Source: Paraburkholderia tagetis (GTDB taxonomy: Bacteria; Pseudomonadota; Gammaproteobacteria; Burkholderiales; Burkholderiaceae). From it: a stretch of DNA of 34,835 bases. Every line of letters starts with the position of its first letter. Position 1 is the stretch's first letter. The notes under the pieces were generated by a model. It saw nothing but the letters and a program-made list of their open reading frames with translations. It made no database searches and had not been told where the DNA came from. Location: the NCBI RefSeq assembly GCF_022213065.1, contig NZ_JAKLJA010000059.1:1-34835 (forward strand), read 5' to 3'. This document shows positions 8,042 through 15,706 of this stretch, in pieces. The position numbers and the translations under genes are program-made.

Positions 8042-9838
8042 GTGAGGGGGCATATTGCCGGCTTGAGTGCCGCGCTCGTATTCGCGATGGTTGCGCTTGC
8101 AATCAGTTCGCCGTGGCCAGCACGGGCTGCGGCGCGTGAGCACGTGCAAGGAGCGGCACCGGCTCCTGCCGCGCCGAACCCAGCCTCGTTGCGTGGCCCG
8201 TCTGCGCCATCGGTATCTTCTGTACTGCGCTTTGCCTGGCTGCACGACGGCAGCGCGCGACTATGGACATTCGATGCAGCGGCCGAGACCAGCATGCCGG
8301 GTCCTGGCACGCCGTTGCCGCCAACGCTCGAGACGCAGCTCGGCAGCGTCTGGAAGCTGTTCGTCTATGCGTACCTCGTCGACCGGCGGATTTCCGTGCC
8401 CGATTATCAATGCGATGGTGGCGACCGCGAGGAAGTGTACTGCTGCATGACCGGCGGCCACATCGACCGTGATCACGCGCTGGTGCAGTCGTGCGGCCTC
8501 TTTTTCGAGCCGCACCGATTGCAGCTCGATCCTGTGGGCTGGCGCCAGTATTGGCGCGCCCTGAAGGCACCGGCGTGGCTGCAGGATCTCTACGCGCTGC
8601 GTCCGGAGCGCCGCGTGCGCGTGGACGATCTGCTCAAAGCCTTGCAGGCCGTGCCCACGCGCGCCCGCGACGACACGGCGAGCACACTGGTGTCGGTCGT
8701 CACGAGCGGGCGCGGCGAGGGCACCGTATCGCTCTATGGCAGTCTGCTGCGGGCCAAGACCTGGACCATGCCCGATCCGGCGAATCCCGGCGGCTACGAA
8801 GGCGGCGCGGCCGGCTGGCTGGCCGATGGCACGCCGCTCTGGCTCGGCGGGCGCGGGGGCAGCGTGCGCGTGCTGGCCGCCGCGGCGCCGCGTATCGCAC
8901 CGCTGGTCGCACAGAGCGCGGTGCCCGACGACCGTGCCTGTGTGATCGTCGATTTTTTTTCTCGTTATCCGATCCGAAACGTAATCGATACTCGCGCGGG
9001 CGGGCGGCCTGTGCAACCCGGCCTGCTCGACGGCACGTTCAGCGTGGGATTCGAGAACGGCAACTGGCTACCCATCGAAAGCCATGGCGAGCTGCTGCTC
9101 GATCGCGACGAGACCGGCAAACCGCGCATCGTCGGACGTTTCGGCATGAACGACTATGTCGGGCGCGTGGTCGAGCGCGAAGGCGATACGGCACAGGCGC
9201 AGGCGGCGCGCGCGCTTGCAGTGGCCGCGCGTAGCTATCTCGTGCAGAACGCGGGCCGCGCACGCGGCTGCTACCGTATCGACGACAGCAGCCGCACGCA
9301 GCGCGTCCTGCCGCGCATGCCGCGCGCTGCTTCGCGCAACGCCGCCGATTTCACCGATGGCCTCGTGCTTGCGGGTGTGCCGGTGCAGTTTCATCACGAC
9401 AAGGTGGCGCCCGGCCAGATGAGTTGGCTCGACGCGAAAGCTGCGGCACAGCGGGGTCTCGCGTTCGATGCAATTCTCGCGCGCAGCTGGCCGCAGGCCA
9501 CGCTCACCTCGTTCACGAGTCCGCTCGCGGGCGACTGCGAGCCGGTGGCGGGCGCGCGCGACTGGCTGAGCCGCGAGGCGCCGGTGTGGGCGCGGCGCCT
9601 CGCGGGCGAGGCGGGCTACGAAGAACCCGAGCTACCGGCCGTCTGCGAGGTGACAACGGGCCGCCCCTATGCCGACGCCGGGCGCAATCGCGTCTATATA
9701 CGCCGCCTGCGCTCCGACGACGACCGCATCGCGCTCGCGCACGAGTATCTGCATCTCGCGTTTGCGCACCATCCGCGCGGGCAGGACGAGGCGTTTATCG
9801 AGCAGACCGCGCGCAAGCTGATCCTCACAGGAAGTTGA
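8042..9838 (+). CDS. yfaQ: DUF2300 family protein, YfaQ-like, with transpeptidase-like, SpoIID-like and HExxH segments
   Basis: 598 aa from GTG 8042, seven bases after the yfaS stop; upstream in-frame codons lie inside yfaS. A signal peptide ends near residue 30. Residues 100-280 carry the three penicillin-binding-fold signatures in order: SVWK (Ser102, Lys105), SCG (150-152, the SxN position) and KTWT (239-242, the KTG position). Residues 365-400 resemble the SpoIID/LytB signature (NDYVGRVVE, then AQAARALAVAARSYL). Residues 567-571 are HEYLH, a zinc-peptidase HExxH, with acidic residues E583 and E587 downstream. The family is formally of unknown function. The first two segments suggest peptidoglycan binding or processing in the periplasm, and the last a metallopeptidase-like tail. 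Whether any site is active is not known. Cys-rich patches (C124, C134, C135, C151) may form disulfides. Confidence 0.85.
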   Translation: MRGHIAGLSAALVFAMVALAISSPWPARAAAREHVQGAAPAPAAPNPASLRGPSAPSVSSVLRFAWLHDGSARLWTFDAAAETSMPGPGTPLPPTLETQLGSVWKLFVYAYLVDRRISVPDYQCDGGDREEVYCCMTGGHIDRDHALVQSCGLFFEPHRLQLDPVGWRQYWRALKAPAWLQDLYALRPERRVRVDDLLKALQAVPTRARDDTASTLVSVVTSGRGEGTVSLYGSLLRAKTWTMPDPANPGGYEGGAAGWLADGTPLWLGGRGGSVRVLAAAAPRIAPLVAQSAVPDDRACVIVDFFSRYPIRNVIDTRAGGRPVQPGLLDGTFSVGFENGNWLPIESHGELLLDRDETGKPRIVGRFGMNDYVGRVVEREGDTAQAQAARALAVAARSYLVQNAGRARGCYRIDDSSRTQRVLPRMPRAASRNAADFTDGLVLAGVPVQFHHDKVAPGQMSWLDAKAAAQRGLAFDAILARSWPQATLTSFTSPLAGDCEPVAGARDWLSREAPVWARRLAGEAGYEEPELPAVCEVTTGRPYADAGRNRVYIRRLRSDDDRIALAHEYLHLAFAHHPRGQDEAFIEQTARKLILTGS

Positions 9839-9874
9839 ATGACCATGAAAGCGCTTCACAACTTCGAACTATGA
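9839..9874 (+). CDS. Possible 11-codon coupling minicistron between yfaQ and yfaP
   Basis: Directly after the yfaQ stop (9836-9838) an ATG at 9839 reads MTMKALHNFEL and stops at 9872-9874, where its TGA overlaps the ATG at 9871 of the longer yfaP start. Such an arrangement could carry ribosomes from yfaQ to yfaP. I see no strong ribosome-binding site for it, and it may be chance. Confidence 0.25.
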   Translation: MTMKALHNFEL

Positions 9875-10740
9875 GCTTCAATATCGACACGACCTCCAGG
9901 CGAACCAGCATGAATCCGATCCGGCTCCATCGTCGCTTCTCGCGTCGCTTTTCACGTCATTGCTCGTGCCACGTACTCGTGAGCGTCGCGCTTGCGCTCG
10001 GCGCGCTTATGAACGCCGCACATGCCGACACCATCGACTTCATCGCACCGCTGAACGGCTGGCGCAATTCGGCCGGTGACGAAGCGCGCTACACGCAGGA
10101 CGTCCACTATCCCGCAGTGGCCGTGAACACGCCGGAGGGACAATCAGCCAACGCGCTGATTGCGGGGCACATCAAGGCGGCACCCAAGGCCAAGCCGGGC
10201 ACCTCGGTGGGCACGCTGGTGGTGAATGGCACGCCCATGCCCCAGCGCATGGAGGAAGACGGCGCTTTCTCGCGACCGTTCGCGTTTGGCGCGGGCAGCA
10301 ACAGCGTGGAACTGCGCACGGCGGACGGCACGCGCAAGCGCGTGCAGTTCTACGATGCCTACACGGGCAAGACGCAGGCACGCCTGCGTATCGTGCTCGC
10401 GTGGGACACCGATGGCACCGATCTCGACCTGCACGTGGTGTCGCCCGACGGTGTGCACACGTTCTACGCCGACCGCGTGGCACCGAATGGCGGCGCGCTC
10501 GACGTGGACGTGACGACGGGCTACGGCCCCGAGATCTATTCGAGCGCTGCGCCGCTGCACGGCACGTATCTCGTCTACGTGAACTACTACGGCAATGGCA
10601 ACAGCGGCAGCGACATCACCGTGGCGCAGATCACCATCATCACCAACGAAGGCAGGTCGAACGAAAAGAGCGAGACGATACGCGCGCCAATGCGCAAGCC
10701 CGGTGAGCTGACGCTCGTGAAGCGCTTCGTCATACCGTAA
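9871..10740 (+). CDS. yfaP: DUF2135 family periplasmic protein, YfaP-like
   Basis: Last gene of the yfa operon, 289 aa from ATG 9871 (276 aa if the in-frame ATG at 9910 is used). The segment before the hydrophobic core is rich in Arg and Ser; the core runs to an AHA|DT site near residue 52, so the mature protein is periplasmic. The first ~100 mature residues look like an Ig-like or bacterial-repeat domain starting DTIDFIAPLNGW. The DUF2135 domain occupies about residues 170-265, with the acidic motif WDTDGTDLDLHVVSPDG and the aromatic stretch YLVYVNYYGNG. Function is unknown; the acidic loop may bind a metal ion (inference). E. coli YfaP is of similar size. A hairpin overlapping the stop codon ends the operon. 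Confidence 0.85.
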   Translation: MSFNIDTTSRRTSMNPIRLHRRFSRRFSRHCSCHVLVSVALALGALMNAAHADTIDFIAPLNGWRNSAGDEARYTQDVHYPAVAVNTPEGQSANALIAGHIKAAPKAKPGTSVGTLVVNGTPMPQRMEEDGAFSRPFAFGAGSNSVELRTADGTRKRVQFYDAYTGKTQARLRIVLAWDTDGTDLDLHVVSPDGVHTFYADRVAPNGGALDVDVTTGYGPEIYSSAAPLHGTYLVYVNYYGNGNSGSDITVAQITIITNEGRSNEKSETIRAPMRKPGELTLVKRFVIP

Positions 10741-10756
10741 GGGAGCCTTACGGTAT
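10732..10756. terminator. Bidirectional terminator hairpin between convergent yfaP and PEP-mutase-family genes
   Basis: ATACCGTAAGG (10732-10742) pairs perfectly with CCTTACGGTAT (10746-10756) around a 3-base loop. The yfaP stop codon (10738-10740) is inside the left arm. On the plus side the stem is followed by CGTCGAAAAAATC, with the A-run serving as a U-tract only for neither strand's standard arrangement, so termination may rest on the stem itself. The next gene converges from 10768. Confidence 0.65.
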
Positions 10757-10767
10757 CGTCGAAAAAA

Positions 10768-11601
10768 TCATGAAGGATTGCTGAATAGCTCGTTGAGCTG
10801 ATTGCCGGGTGCGGCGTCGACGAAACCGTCGAAGCGCCCTTGCACTAGCGTCTGCGCTGCGCGCATGAAACCACCCCATGCCGAGCGCGCCAGCGCGCCG
10901 CCCACGCTCACGCGCCGCACGCCCATCGCCGCGAGATCCTGCAGAGTGAATGCGGAGGCCGAGCCGATCAGCACGTTCACGGGCTTGGGCGCAACAGCCT
11001 TAACCACGGCGACAATCTGCTCGCGCGCATGGATGCCCGGCATGTAGAGGCAGTCCGCGCCCGCCGCCGAGTAGGCCTTGATGCGCGCAAGCGCGTCGTC
11101 GAAATCGGGCTCGCCCGTGAAGAAGTTTTCCGCGCGCGCCACCAGCAGCGTATCGCCGCCGCGTTCGTCGATGGCGCGCCGCGCGGCCTTTACGCGCTCG
11201 ACGGCAACCTCCAGCGGGAACAGCGGATTGTCCGGGTCGCCGGTCGAGTCCTCGACCGAGAGTCCCGCCACGCCCGTTTCGACCGCGAGGCCCACGCTCT
11301 GCGCGACCCCGGCTGCATCGGCGCCGAAGCCATTTTCGAAATCCGCGTTGATGGGTAAGTCGGTGGCGGCGACCATCTCACGCAGATGCGCGAGGATGGC
11401 GTCGCGAGGCAGCGAATTGTCCGCGTGGGCGCGCGACCACGCGAAGCCCGAACTGGTCGTGGCGAGCGCCTTGAAACCGACGCTCTCGAGATAGCGGGCG
11501 CTGCCCGGATCCCAAGGGTTGGGCAACAGGAAGCAGCCGGAAGCATGCAAGGCGCGGAACGCGGCGCGTTTTTCCGCGACGCTGCGTGGCGAAGAGGGCA
11601 T
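10768..11601 (-). CDS. Isocitrate lyase / PEP mutase family protein
   Basis: 277 aa. The frame is open to 11679, but the ATG at 11601 is preceded by GGAG (complement of about 11607-11611) and starts MPSSPRSVAEK, matching the family N-terminus. The protein is a small TIM-barrel of the isocitrate lyase/PEP mutase superfamily: FLLPNPWDPGSARYLE near the N-terminus, then INADFENGFG (the metal-binding Asp loop, DTGYG in the classical enzymes), SVEDSTG (IEDQ position) and LLVARAENFF (IARTDA position). It lacks the KKCGH loop of true isocitrate lyases, so it probably acts on another oxaloacetate-, phosphonopyruvate- or 2-methylisocitrate-like compound. The substrate cannot be told from sequence. It is transcribed away from the LacI regulator at 11824. 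Confidence 0.85.
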   Translation of the reverse strand: MPSSPRSVAEKRAAFRALHASGCFLLPNPWDPGSARYLESVGFKALATTSSGFAWSRAHADNSLPRDAILAHLREMVAATDLPINADFENGFGADAAGVAQSVGLAVETGVAGLSVEDSTGDPDNPLFPLEVAVERVKAARRAIDERGGDTLLVARAENFFTGEPDFDDALARIKAYSAAGADCLYMPGIHAREQIVAVVKAVAPKPVNVLIGSASAFTLQDLAAMGVRRVSVGGALARSAWGGFMRAAQTLVQGRFDGFVDAAPGNQLNELFSNPS

Positions 11602-11823
11602 GGCGTGTCTCCAGGGATGGTCCAGAAATTGTCCAGGACGGGGCGAGCGGACACTGTGGCGCGGTCGCGCCCGCGTCAAGTCGAGCGCGGGCGTCGGCGG
11701 CGAGGCCGGTCAGCGTGCATTGTGCGCCTGTACGCACAGGCGCGCTTGCGCTGTGTCGGGACCGGCGGGAGCGCCGCGCCCGCTATCATATGCGCTGTTT
11801 CCAAACCGACTAGCTCAACTCCG

Positions 11824-12867
11824 ATGGCCAGGCTCCCCGCTTCGAAATCCACGCCGCCGCGCATGTCCGATGTCGCCAGCCTCGCCGGGGTGTCGAAGAT
11901 GACGGTCTCGCGCGTGCTGGCGGGGCAGAGCGCCTCGGAGGCCACGCGCGAGCGCGTGCAGCGTGCGATCGACGAGTTGGGCTACGTTGCCGATGCGGCG
12001 GCGGGCGCGCTTTCTTCGGGCCGTTCGTCGTTCGCCGCGGTGCTGGTGCCTTCGCTTGCGAGCTCGAACTTCTCGGACACCGTGAGCGGACTTACCGCCG
12101 TGCTGGAGCCGCAAGGGCTCGAATTGCTGATCGGCGACACAGACTATCTGCCCGAGCGGGAGGAACGCATCGTGCGCCAGATGTTGCGCCATCAGCCGCG
12201 TTGCATCGCGCTCACCGGCTCGCAGCACACCGCTGCCACGCGCGCGCTATTGGAGCGCTCCGGCGTGCCAGTTGTCGAAATGTGGGAACTGCCGGCCGCT
12301 CCCATCGACATGATGGTCGGGTTTTCCAACGTGAGTGCCGCACGCGAAATGGTGCGCTATCTGGCGGGCAAGGGTTACCGGCGCATCGCCTTTCTCGGTG
12401 GAGCGAGCGAACTGGACCGGCGCGGCATCGACCGAATGAAGGGCTACCAGATGGAAGTGAAGGCGCTCGGGCTCGGCGAGCCGCGCGCGATGTGTCTGGG
12501 TGATTCGCCCATCACCATGAGCCACGGCGGCCCCGCCATGGCGGCCTTGCTCGAGCGCTGGCCCGATACTCAGGCGGTGATGTGCGTGAGCGATATGTCC
12601 GCGTTTGGCGCGATCATGGAGTGTCAGCGGCGCGGACTTGCGGTGCCTGACGATATTGCCGTGGCGGGCTTCGGCAACTTCGAGATCGCGGCGTGCTGCC
12701 ATCCGACCATTACGACGATCTCGGTGGATGCCTACGGGATCGGCCGCCGCGCGGGCGAAGCGCTGCTCGGTGCGCTCGCGGTCAACGAAGGCGAGCATGG
12801 CGCGCATGCGCGGCGCACCGCAAGAACGCGCATTCATTACACCGTGGTCCCGCGCGAAAGCGCCTGA
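11824..12867 (+). CDS. LacI family transcriptional regulator (GntR-gluconate-repressor-like)
   Basis: 347 aa from ATG 11824; the upstream open frame overlaps the divergent enzyme gene and is not used. The N-terminal helix-turn-helix reads MSDVASLAGVSKMTVSRVL with hinge ELGYVADAAAGALSSGRS, followed by a periplasmic-binding-protein-like effector domain (SFAAVLVPSLASSNFSD, VSDMSAFGAIMECQRRGLAVPDDIAVAGF). The DNA-reading helix VSKMTVSRVL is that of the GntR/GntK branch, whose operators have ATGTTA...TAACAT cores. A perfect 20-bp palindrome of exactly that type lies 27 bases downstream of its stop, in front of the dehydratase gene. The likely effector is a sugar acid such as a pentonate or its 2-keto-3-deoxy product. 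Confidence 0.93.
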   Translation: MARLPASKSTPPRMSDVASLAGVSKMTVSRVLAGQSASEATRERVQRAIDELGYVADAAAGALSSGRSSFAAVLVPSLASSNFSDTVSGLTAVLEPQGLELLIGDTDYLPEREERIVRQMLRHQPRCIALTGSQHTAATRALLERSGVPVVEMWELPAAPIDMMVGFSNVSAAREMVRYLAGKGYRRIAFLGGASELDRRGIDRMKGYQMEVKALGLGEPRAMCLGDSPITMSHGGPAMAALLERWPDTQAVMCVSDMSAFGAIMECQRRGLAVPDDIAVAGFGNFEIAACCHPTITTISVDAYGIGRRAGEALLGALAVNEGEHGAHARRTARTRIHYTVVPRESA

Positions 12868-12893
12868 AGCGTTGGAGTCCCGTGCTAACATCT

Positions 12894-12913
12894 GAATGTT
12901 ACCGGTAACATTC
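12894..12913. promoter_or_regulatory. Perfect 20-bp palindrome, probable LacI/GntR-type operator of xylD
   Basis: GAATGTTACC followed directly by its reverse complement GGTAACATTC. It contains the ATGTTAcc/ggTAACAT core known for GntR-type LacI proteins, has a CpG centre as LacI-family operators do, and lies 84 bases before the xylD ATG. Confidence 0.8.
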
Positions 12914-12996
12914 GGGGCCGCCAGAGACCGGGCGACAGCGCGCGCTGCCAGCATCGAGCAGGTTCCGGGCAGGCCCTAAACAGGAGACATCGCATC

Positions 12997-14781
12997 ATGA
13001 CCCAATCTCTCCCGCGCCGTTTGCGCAGTCAGGAATGGTTCGACGATCCCTCGCACGCCGACATGACTGCGCTCTACGTCGAACGCTTCATGAATTACGG
13101 CCTCACGCGCGAAGAACTGCAATCGGGGCGGCCGATTATCGGCATCGCGCAGACGGGCAGCGATCTCGCGCCGTGCAATCGCCATCACATTGCGCTCGCG
13201 GAGCGCGTCAAGGCGGGCATTCGCGACGCGGGCGGCATTCCCATGGAGTTTCCCGTGCACCCGCTTGCGGAGCAGAGCCGCCGGCCCACGGCCGCGCTCG
13301 ACCGCAATCTCGCGTATCTGGGCCTCGTTGAAATCCTGCACGGCTTTCCTCTCGACGGCGTCGTACTCACGACCGGCTGCGACAAGACCACGCCCGCGTG
13401 CCTGATGGCTGCGGCCACGGTCGACTTGCCGGCCATCGTGCTCTCGGGCGGCCCGATGCTCGACGGCTGGTACGAAGGCAAGCGCGTGGGCTCGGGCACG
13501 GTGATCTGGCACGCGCGCAATCTGCTGGCGGCGGGCGAGATCGACTATGAGGGTTTCATGGCGCTCACCACGGCTTCGTCGCCGTCGATCGGACACTGCA
13601 ACACGATGGGCACTGCGCTCTCGATGAATTGCCTTGCCGAAGCGCTCGGCATGTCGCTGCCCGGTTGCGCGAGCATCCCGGCCGCGTATCGCGAGCGCGG
13701 GCAGATGGCGTATGCCACCGGCAAGCGCGCCGTCGACCTCGTGCGCAACGACGTGCGCCCCTCGCACATCATGACGCGCGAGGCGTTCGAGAACGCGATC
13801 GTGGTGGCTTCGGCACTCGGTGCGTCAACTAATTGCCCGCCGCATCTGATTGCGATTGCGCGGCACATGGGTGTCGACCTCACGCTCGAAGACTGGCAGC
13901 GCCATGGCGAGCAGGTGCCTCTCCTTGCAAACACCATGCCGGCAGGCGAGTACCTGGGCGAGAGCTTCCATCGCGCGGGCGGCGTTCCGGCAGTGCTGCA
14001 CGAACTCGCTCGCGCCGGGCTCGTGCGGCGCGATTGCCAGACTGTCTCGGGCCGCTCGATTGGCGAGATTGCCGACGCCGCTCACGTGGCGGACCGCGAC
14101 GTGATCCGCACCTGCGAGGCCCCGCTCATGCATGGCGCGGGCTTCATCGTGCTTTCGGGCAATTTCTTCGACAGCGCCATCATGAAGATGTCGGTGGTGG
14201 GCGAGGCGTTTCGCAAAACTTATTTGAGCGAGCCTGGCGCACAGAATGTGTTCGAAGCGCGCGCCATCGTGTTCGACGGCCCCGAGGACTATCGCGCCCG
14301 CATCAACGATTCGTCGCTGAAGATCGACGAACGCTGCATGCTCGTGATTCGCGGCTGCGGCACGGTCGGCTATCCAGGCAGCGCCGAAGTCGTGAACATG
14401 GCGCCACCGGCGGAATTGATCAAGCATGGCGTGACTTCGCTGCCGTGCATGGGCGATGGACGCCAGAGCGGCACCTCGGCGAGCCCATCGATTCTCAACA
14501 TGTCGCCGGAAGCCGCGGTGGGCGGTGGTCTCGCGCTGCTGCGCACCGACGACCGGATCAAGGTCGATCTCAACGCGCGTCGCGTAGAAGTGCTGATCGA
14601 TGCAGAGGAGCTCGAACGCCGTCGTGCGCAGGCCGAATTTCGGGTACCGCCGTCACAGACACCATGGCAGGAGCTTTATCGCAAGACAGTTGGGCAGCTC
14701 TCGACGGGCGGCTGCCTCGAACCGGCCACGCTTTATCTGCGCGTGATCGCGGAGCGCGGCGAGCCGCGCCATTCGCACTGA
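12997..14781 (+). CDS. xylD: IlvD/Edd family pentonate dehydratase (D-xylonate dehydratase-like)
   Basis: 594 aa, start ATG 12997 with AGGAG at 12982-12986. It removes water from a sugar acid, most likely D-xylonate (or L-arabinonate) to give 2-keto-3-deoxypentonate. Colinear with remembered Caulobacter XylD almost throughout: RSQEWFDDP, IIGIAQTGSD, EFPVHP, LTTGCDKTTPA, GGPMLDGW, PSIGHCNTMGT, GQMAY, and the ending PRHSH. The three iron-sulfur cysteines fall at the same positions as in that enzyme as I recall them (Cys60, Cys128, Cys201); a DGRQSG(T) motif near residue 484 holds the catalytic Ser. Cytoplasmic. The adjacent FAH-family gene at 15707 would take the product onward. The pentose-specific choice between xylonate and arabinonate is not resolved by sequence. 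Confidence 0.92.
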   Translation: MTQSLPRRLRSQEWFDDPSHADMTALYVERFMNYGLTREELQSGRPIIGIAQTGSDLAPCNRHHIALAERVKAGIRDAGGIPMEFPVHPLAEQSRRPTAALDRNLAYLGLVEILHGFPLDGVVLTTGCDKTTPACLMAAATVDLPAIVLSGGPMLDGWYEGKRVGSGTVIWHARNLLAAGEIDYEGFMALTTASSPSIGHCNTMGTALSMNCLAEALGMSLPGCASIPAAYRERGQMAYATGKRAVDLVRNDVRPSHIMTREAFENAIVVASALGASTNCPPHLIAIARHMGVDLTLEDWQRHGEQVPLLANTMPAGEYLGESFHRAGGVPAVLHELARAGLVRRDCQTVSGRSIGEIADAAHVADRDVIRTCEAPLMHGAGFIVLSGNFFDSAIMKMSVVGEAFRKTYLSEPGAQNVFEARAIVFDGPEDYRARINDSSLKIDERCMLVIRGCGTVGYPGSAEVVNMAPPAELIKHGVTSLPCMGDGRQSGTSASPSILNMSPEAAVGGGLALLRTDDRIKVDLNARRVEVLIDAEELERRRAQAEFRVPPSQTPWQELYRKTVGQLSTGGCLEPATLYLRVIAERGEPRHSH

Positions 14782-14798
14782 GCGAGCGAAGCGCACCA

Positions 14799-14816
14799 GG
14801 CTCGCGTGTGCGAGCC
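14799..14816. terminator. Hairpin between convergent xylD and iclR-family gene
   Basis: GGCTCGC (14799-14805) pairs with GCGAGCC (14810-14816) around a GTGT tetraloop. It lies 18 bases after the xylD stop and 6 bases before the end of the converging regulator gene. No T-run follows, so it is only a candidate bidirectional terminator. Confidence 0.5.
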
Positions 14817-14821
14817 GGCGC

Positions 14822-15568
14822 TCAAAGCGTCTTGCCAATGCGATGCGCCATCTCCACGATGGCTATTGCCATGCGCTTTTCGCGGCGCGAGTCGAGGCGC
14901 TCGAGCGGCAGGCTCGTGCTGACCGCGACGCGCTTGCCCAGCACAGTCACGCCGACGAACGCCGCGAAACATGCGAGGCCGGCGGTGACTTCCTCGCGTT
15001 CCTGTGCGAGCCCTGAACGTCGGATCGAGGCGAGCGCCTGTAGCAGATCCTGGCGGCGCGTGAGGGTGTGGCTCGTGACGGCCGCAAGCTGCTTCGGCAG
15101 CAATTCGATTACTTCGTCATCCGTAAGACTGGCGAGCAGCGCCTTGCCCAGCGCGCAGCTATGCGCGGGCAGGCGCGAGCCGAGATCGGAGACGAGCCGC
15201 ACGGGTCGCGCGGCGTCTTCCCGGGCGATATAGACCACCTCCGCGCCGTCGAGCACGGCGAGTTGCACCACCTCGTTGTGAATGGCGACGAACGTTGCCG
15301 CTTCCTGTCGAAACGCTTCCTGCAACTGGTCGTGGCGCACATAGGCGCTGCCGAGCTCGAACAGCGTCACCCCGACGATATAGCCGTCCGCGCGCTTTTC
15401 TATCCAGCGCCGGCGCTCCAGTGAGTCGAGTATCAGGTAGAGCGTGCTGCGCGAAAGGCCGGTTTGCTCTGCGATGGCGGCGGTGCGCACCGGCGCGTGG
15501 GCGTGCGCCAGCACGTCGAGAATGTCATGGATGCGCTTGAGCGCGGGCACTTCGTAGGCGGCGGGCAT
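14822..15568 (-). CDS. IclR family transcriptional regulator
   Basis: 248 aa from the ATG at 15568. The N-terminal winged helix-turn-helix reads ALKRIHDILDVLAHAHAPVRTAAIAEQTGLSRSTLYLILDS style (HTH about residues 26-50), followed by the IclR effector domain with the typical HSCALGKALLASL segment and the C-terminal SLPLERL / REKRMAIAIVEMAH region. It is divergent from the XylX-like gene, with 138 bases between the two starts that contain inverted and direct repeats. The natural inference is that it controls that gene in response to a keto-acid or sugar acid. It shares the pentonate block with a LacI regulator, so this pathway would have two separate controllers. Confidence 0.93.
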   Translation of the reverse strand: MPAAYEVPALKRIHDILDVLAHAHAPVRTAAIAEQTGLSRSTLYLILDSLERRRWIEKRADGYIVGVTLFELGSAYVRHDQLQEAFRQEAATFVAIHNEVVQLAVLDGAEVVYIAREDAARPVRLVSDLGSRLPAHSCALGKALLASLTDDEVIELLPKQLAAVTSHTLTRRQDLLQALASIRRSGLAQEREEVTAGLACFAAFVGVTVLGKRVAVSTSLPLERLDSRREKRMAIAIVEMAHRIGKTL

Positions 15569-15589
15569 GATTCGTGATTCGAATGGGGA

Positions 15590-15623
15590 TCCAACAGGTT
15601 GGAAATAGTAGCATCAGGTTGGA
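15590..15623. promoter_or_regulatory. Inverted and direct repeats in the iclR-xylX divergent promoter
   Basis: TCCAAC (15590-15595) pairs with GTTGGA (15598-15603). The nonamer CAGGTTGGA at 15595-15603 recurs at 15615-15623, an exact 20-base spacing (about two helical turns). This is the pattern of a regulator that binds as two dimers on one DNA face; the IclR-type protein beside it is the likely ligand. Start-proximal position (23-56 bases before the regulator's own start) fits autoregulation. Confidence 0.55.
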
Positions 15624-15706
15624 CAGTGCGCTCGGGCGCTCTTACGATCAATGCGCTTTGTCTCAGTCGACGTCATCCACACAAGCAACGCAGCGGGTCT
15701 ACCATC

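Noticed and set aside
6547..8310. 587-codon minus-strand frame opposite yfaS
   Set aside because: His/Arg/Ala-rich shadow of a well-supported gene, no recognisable motif.
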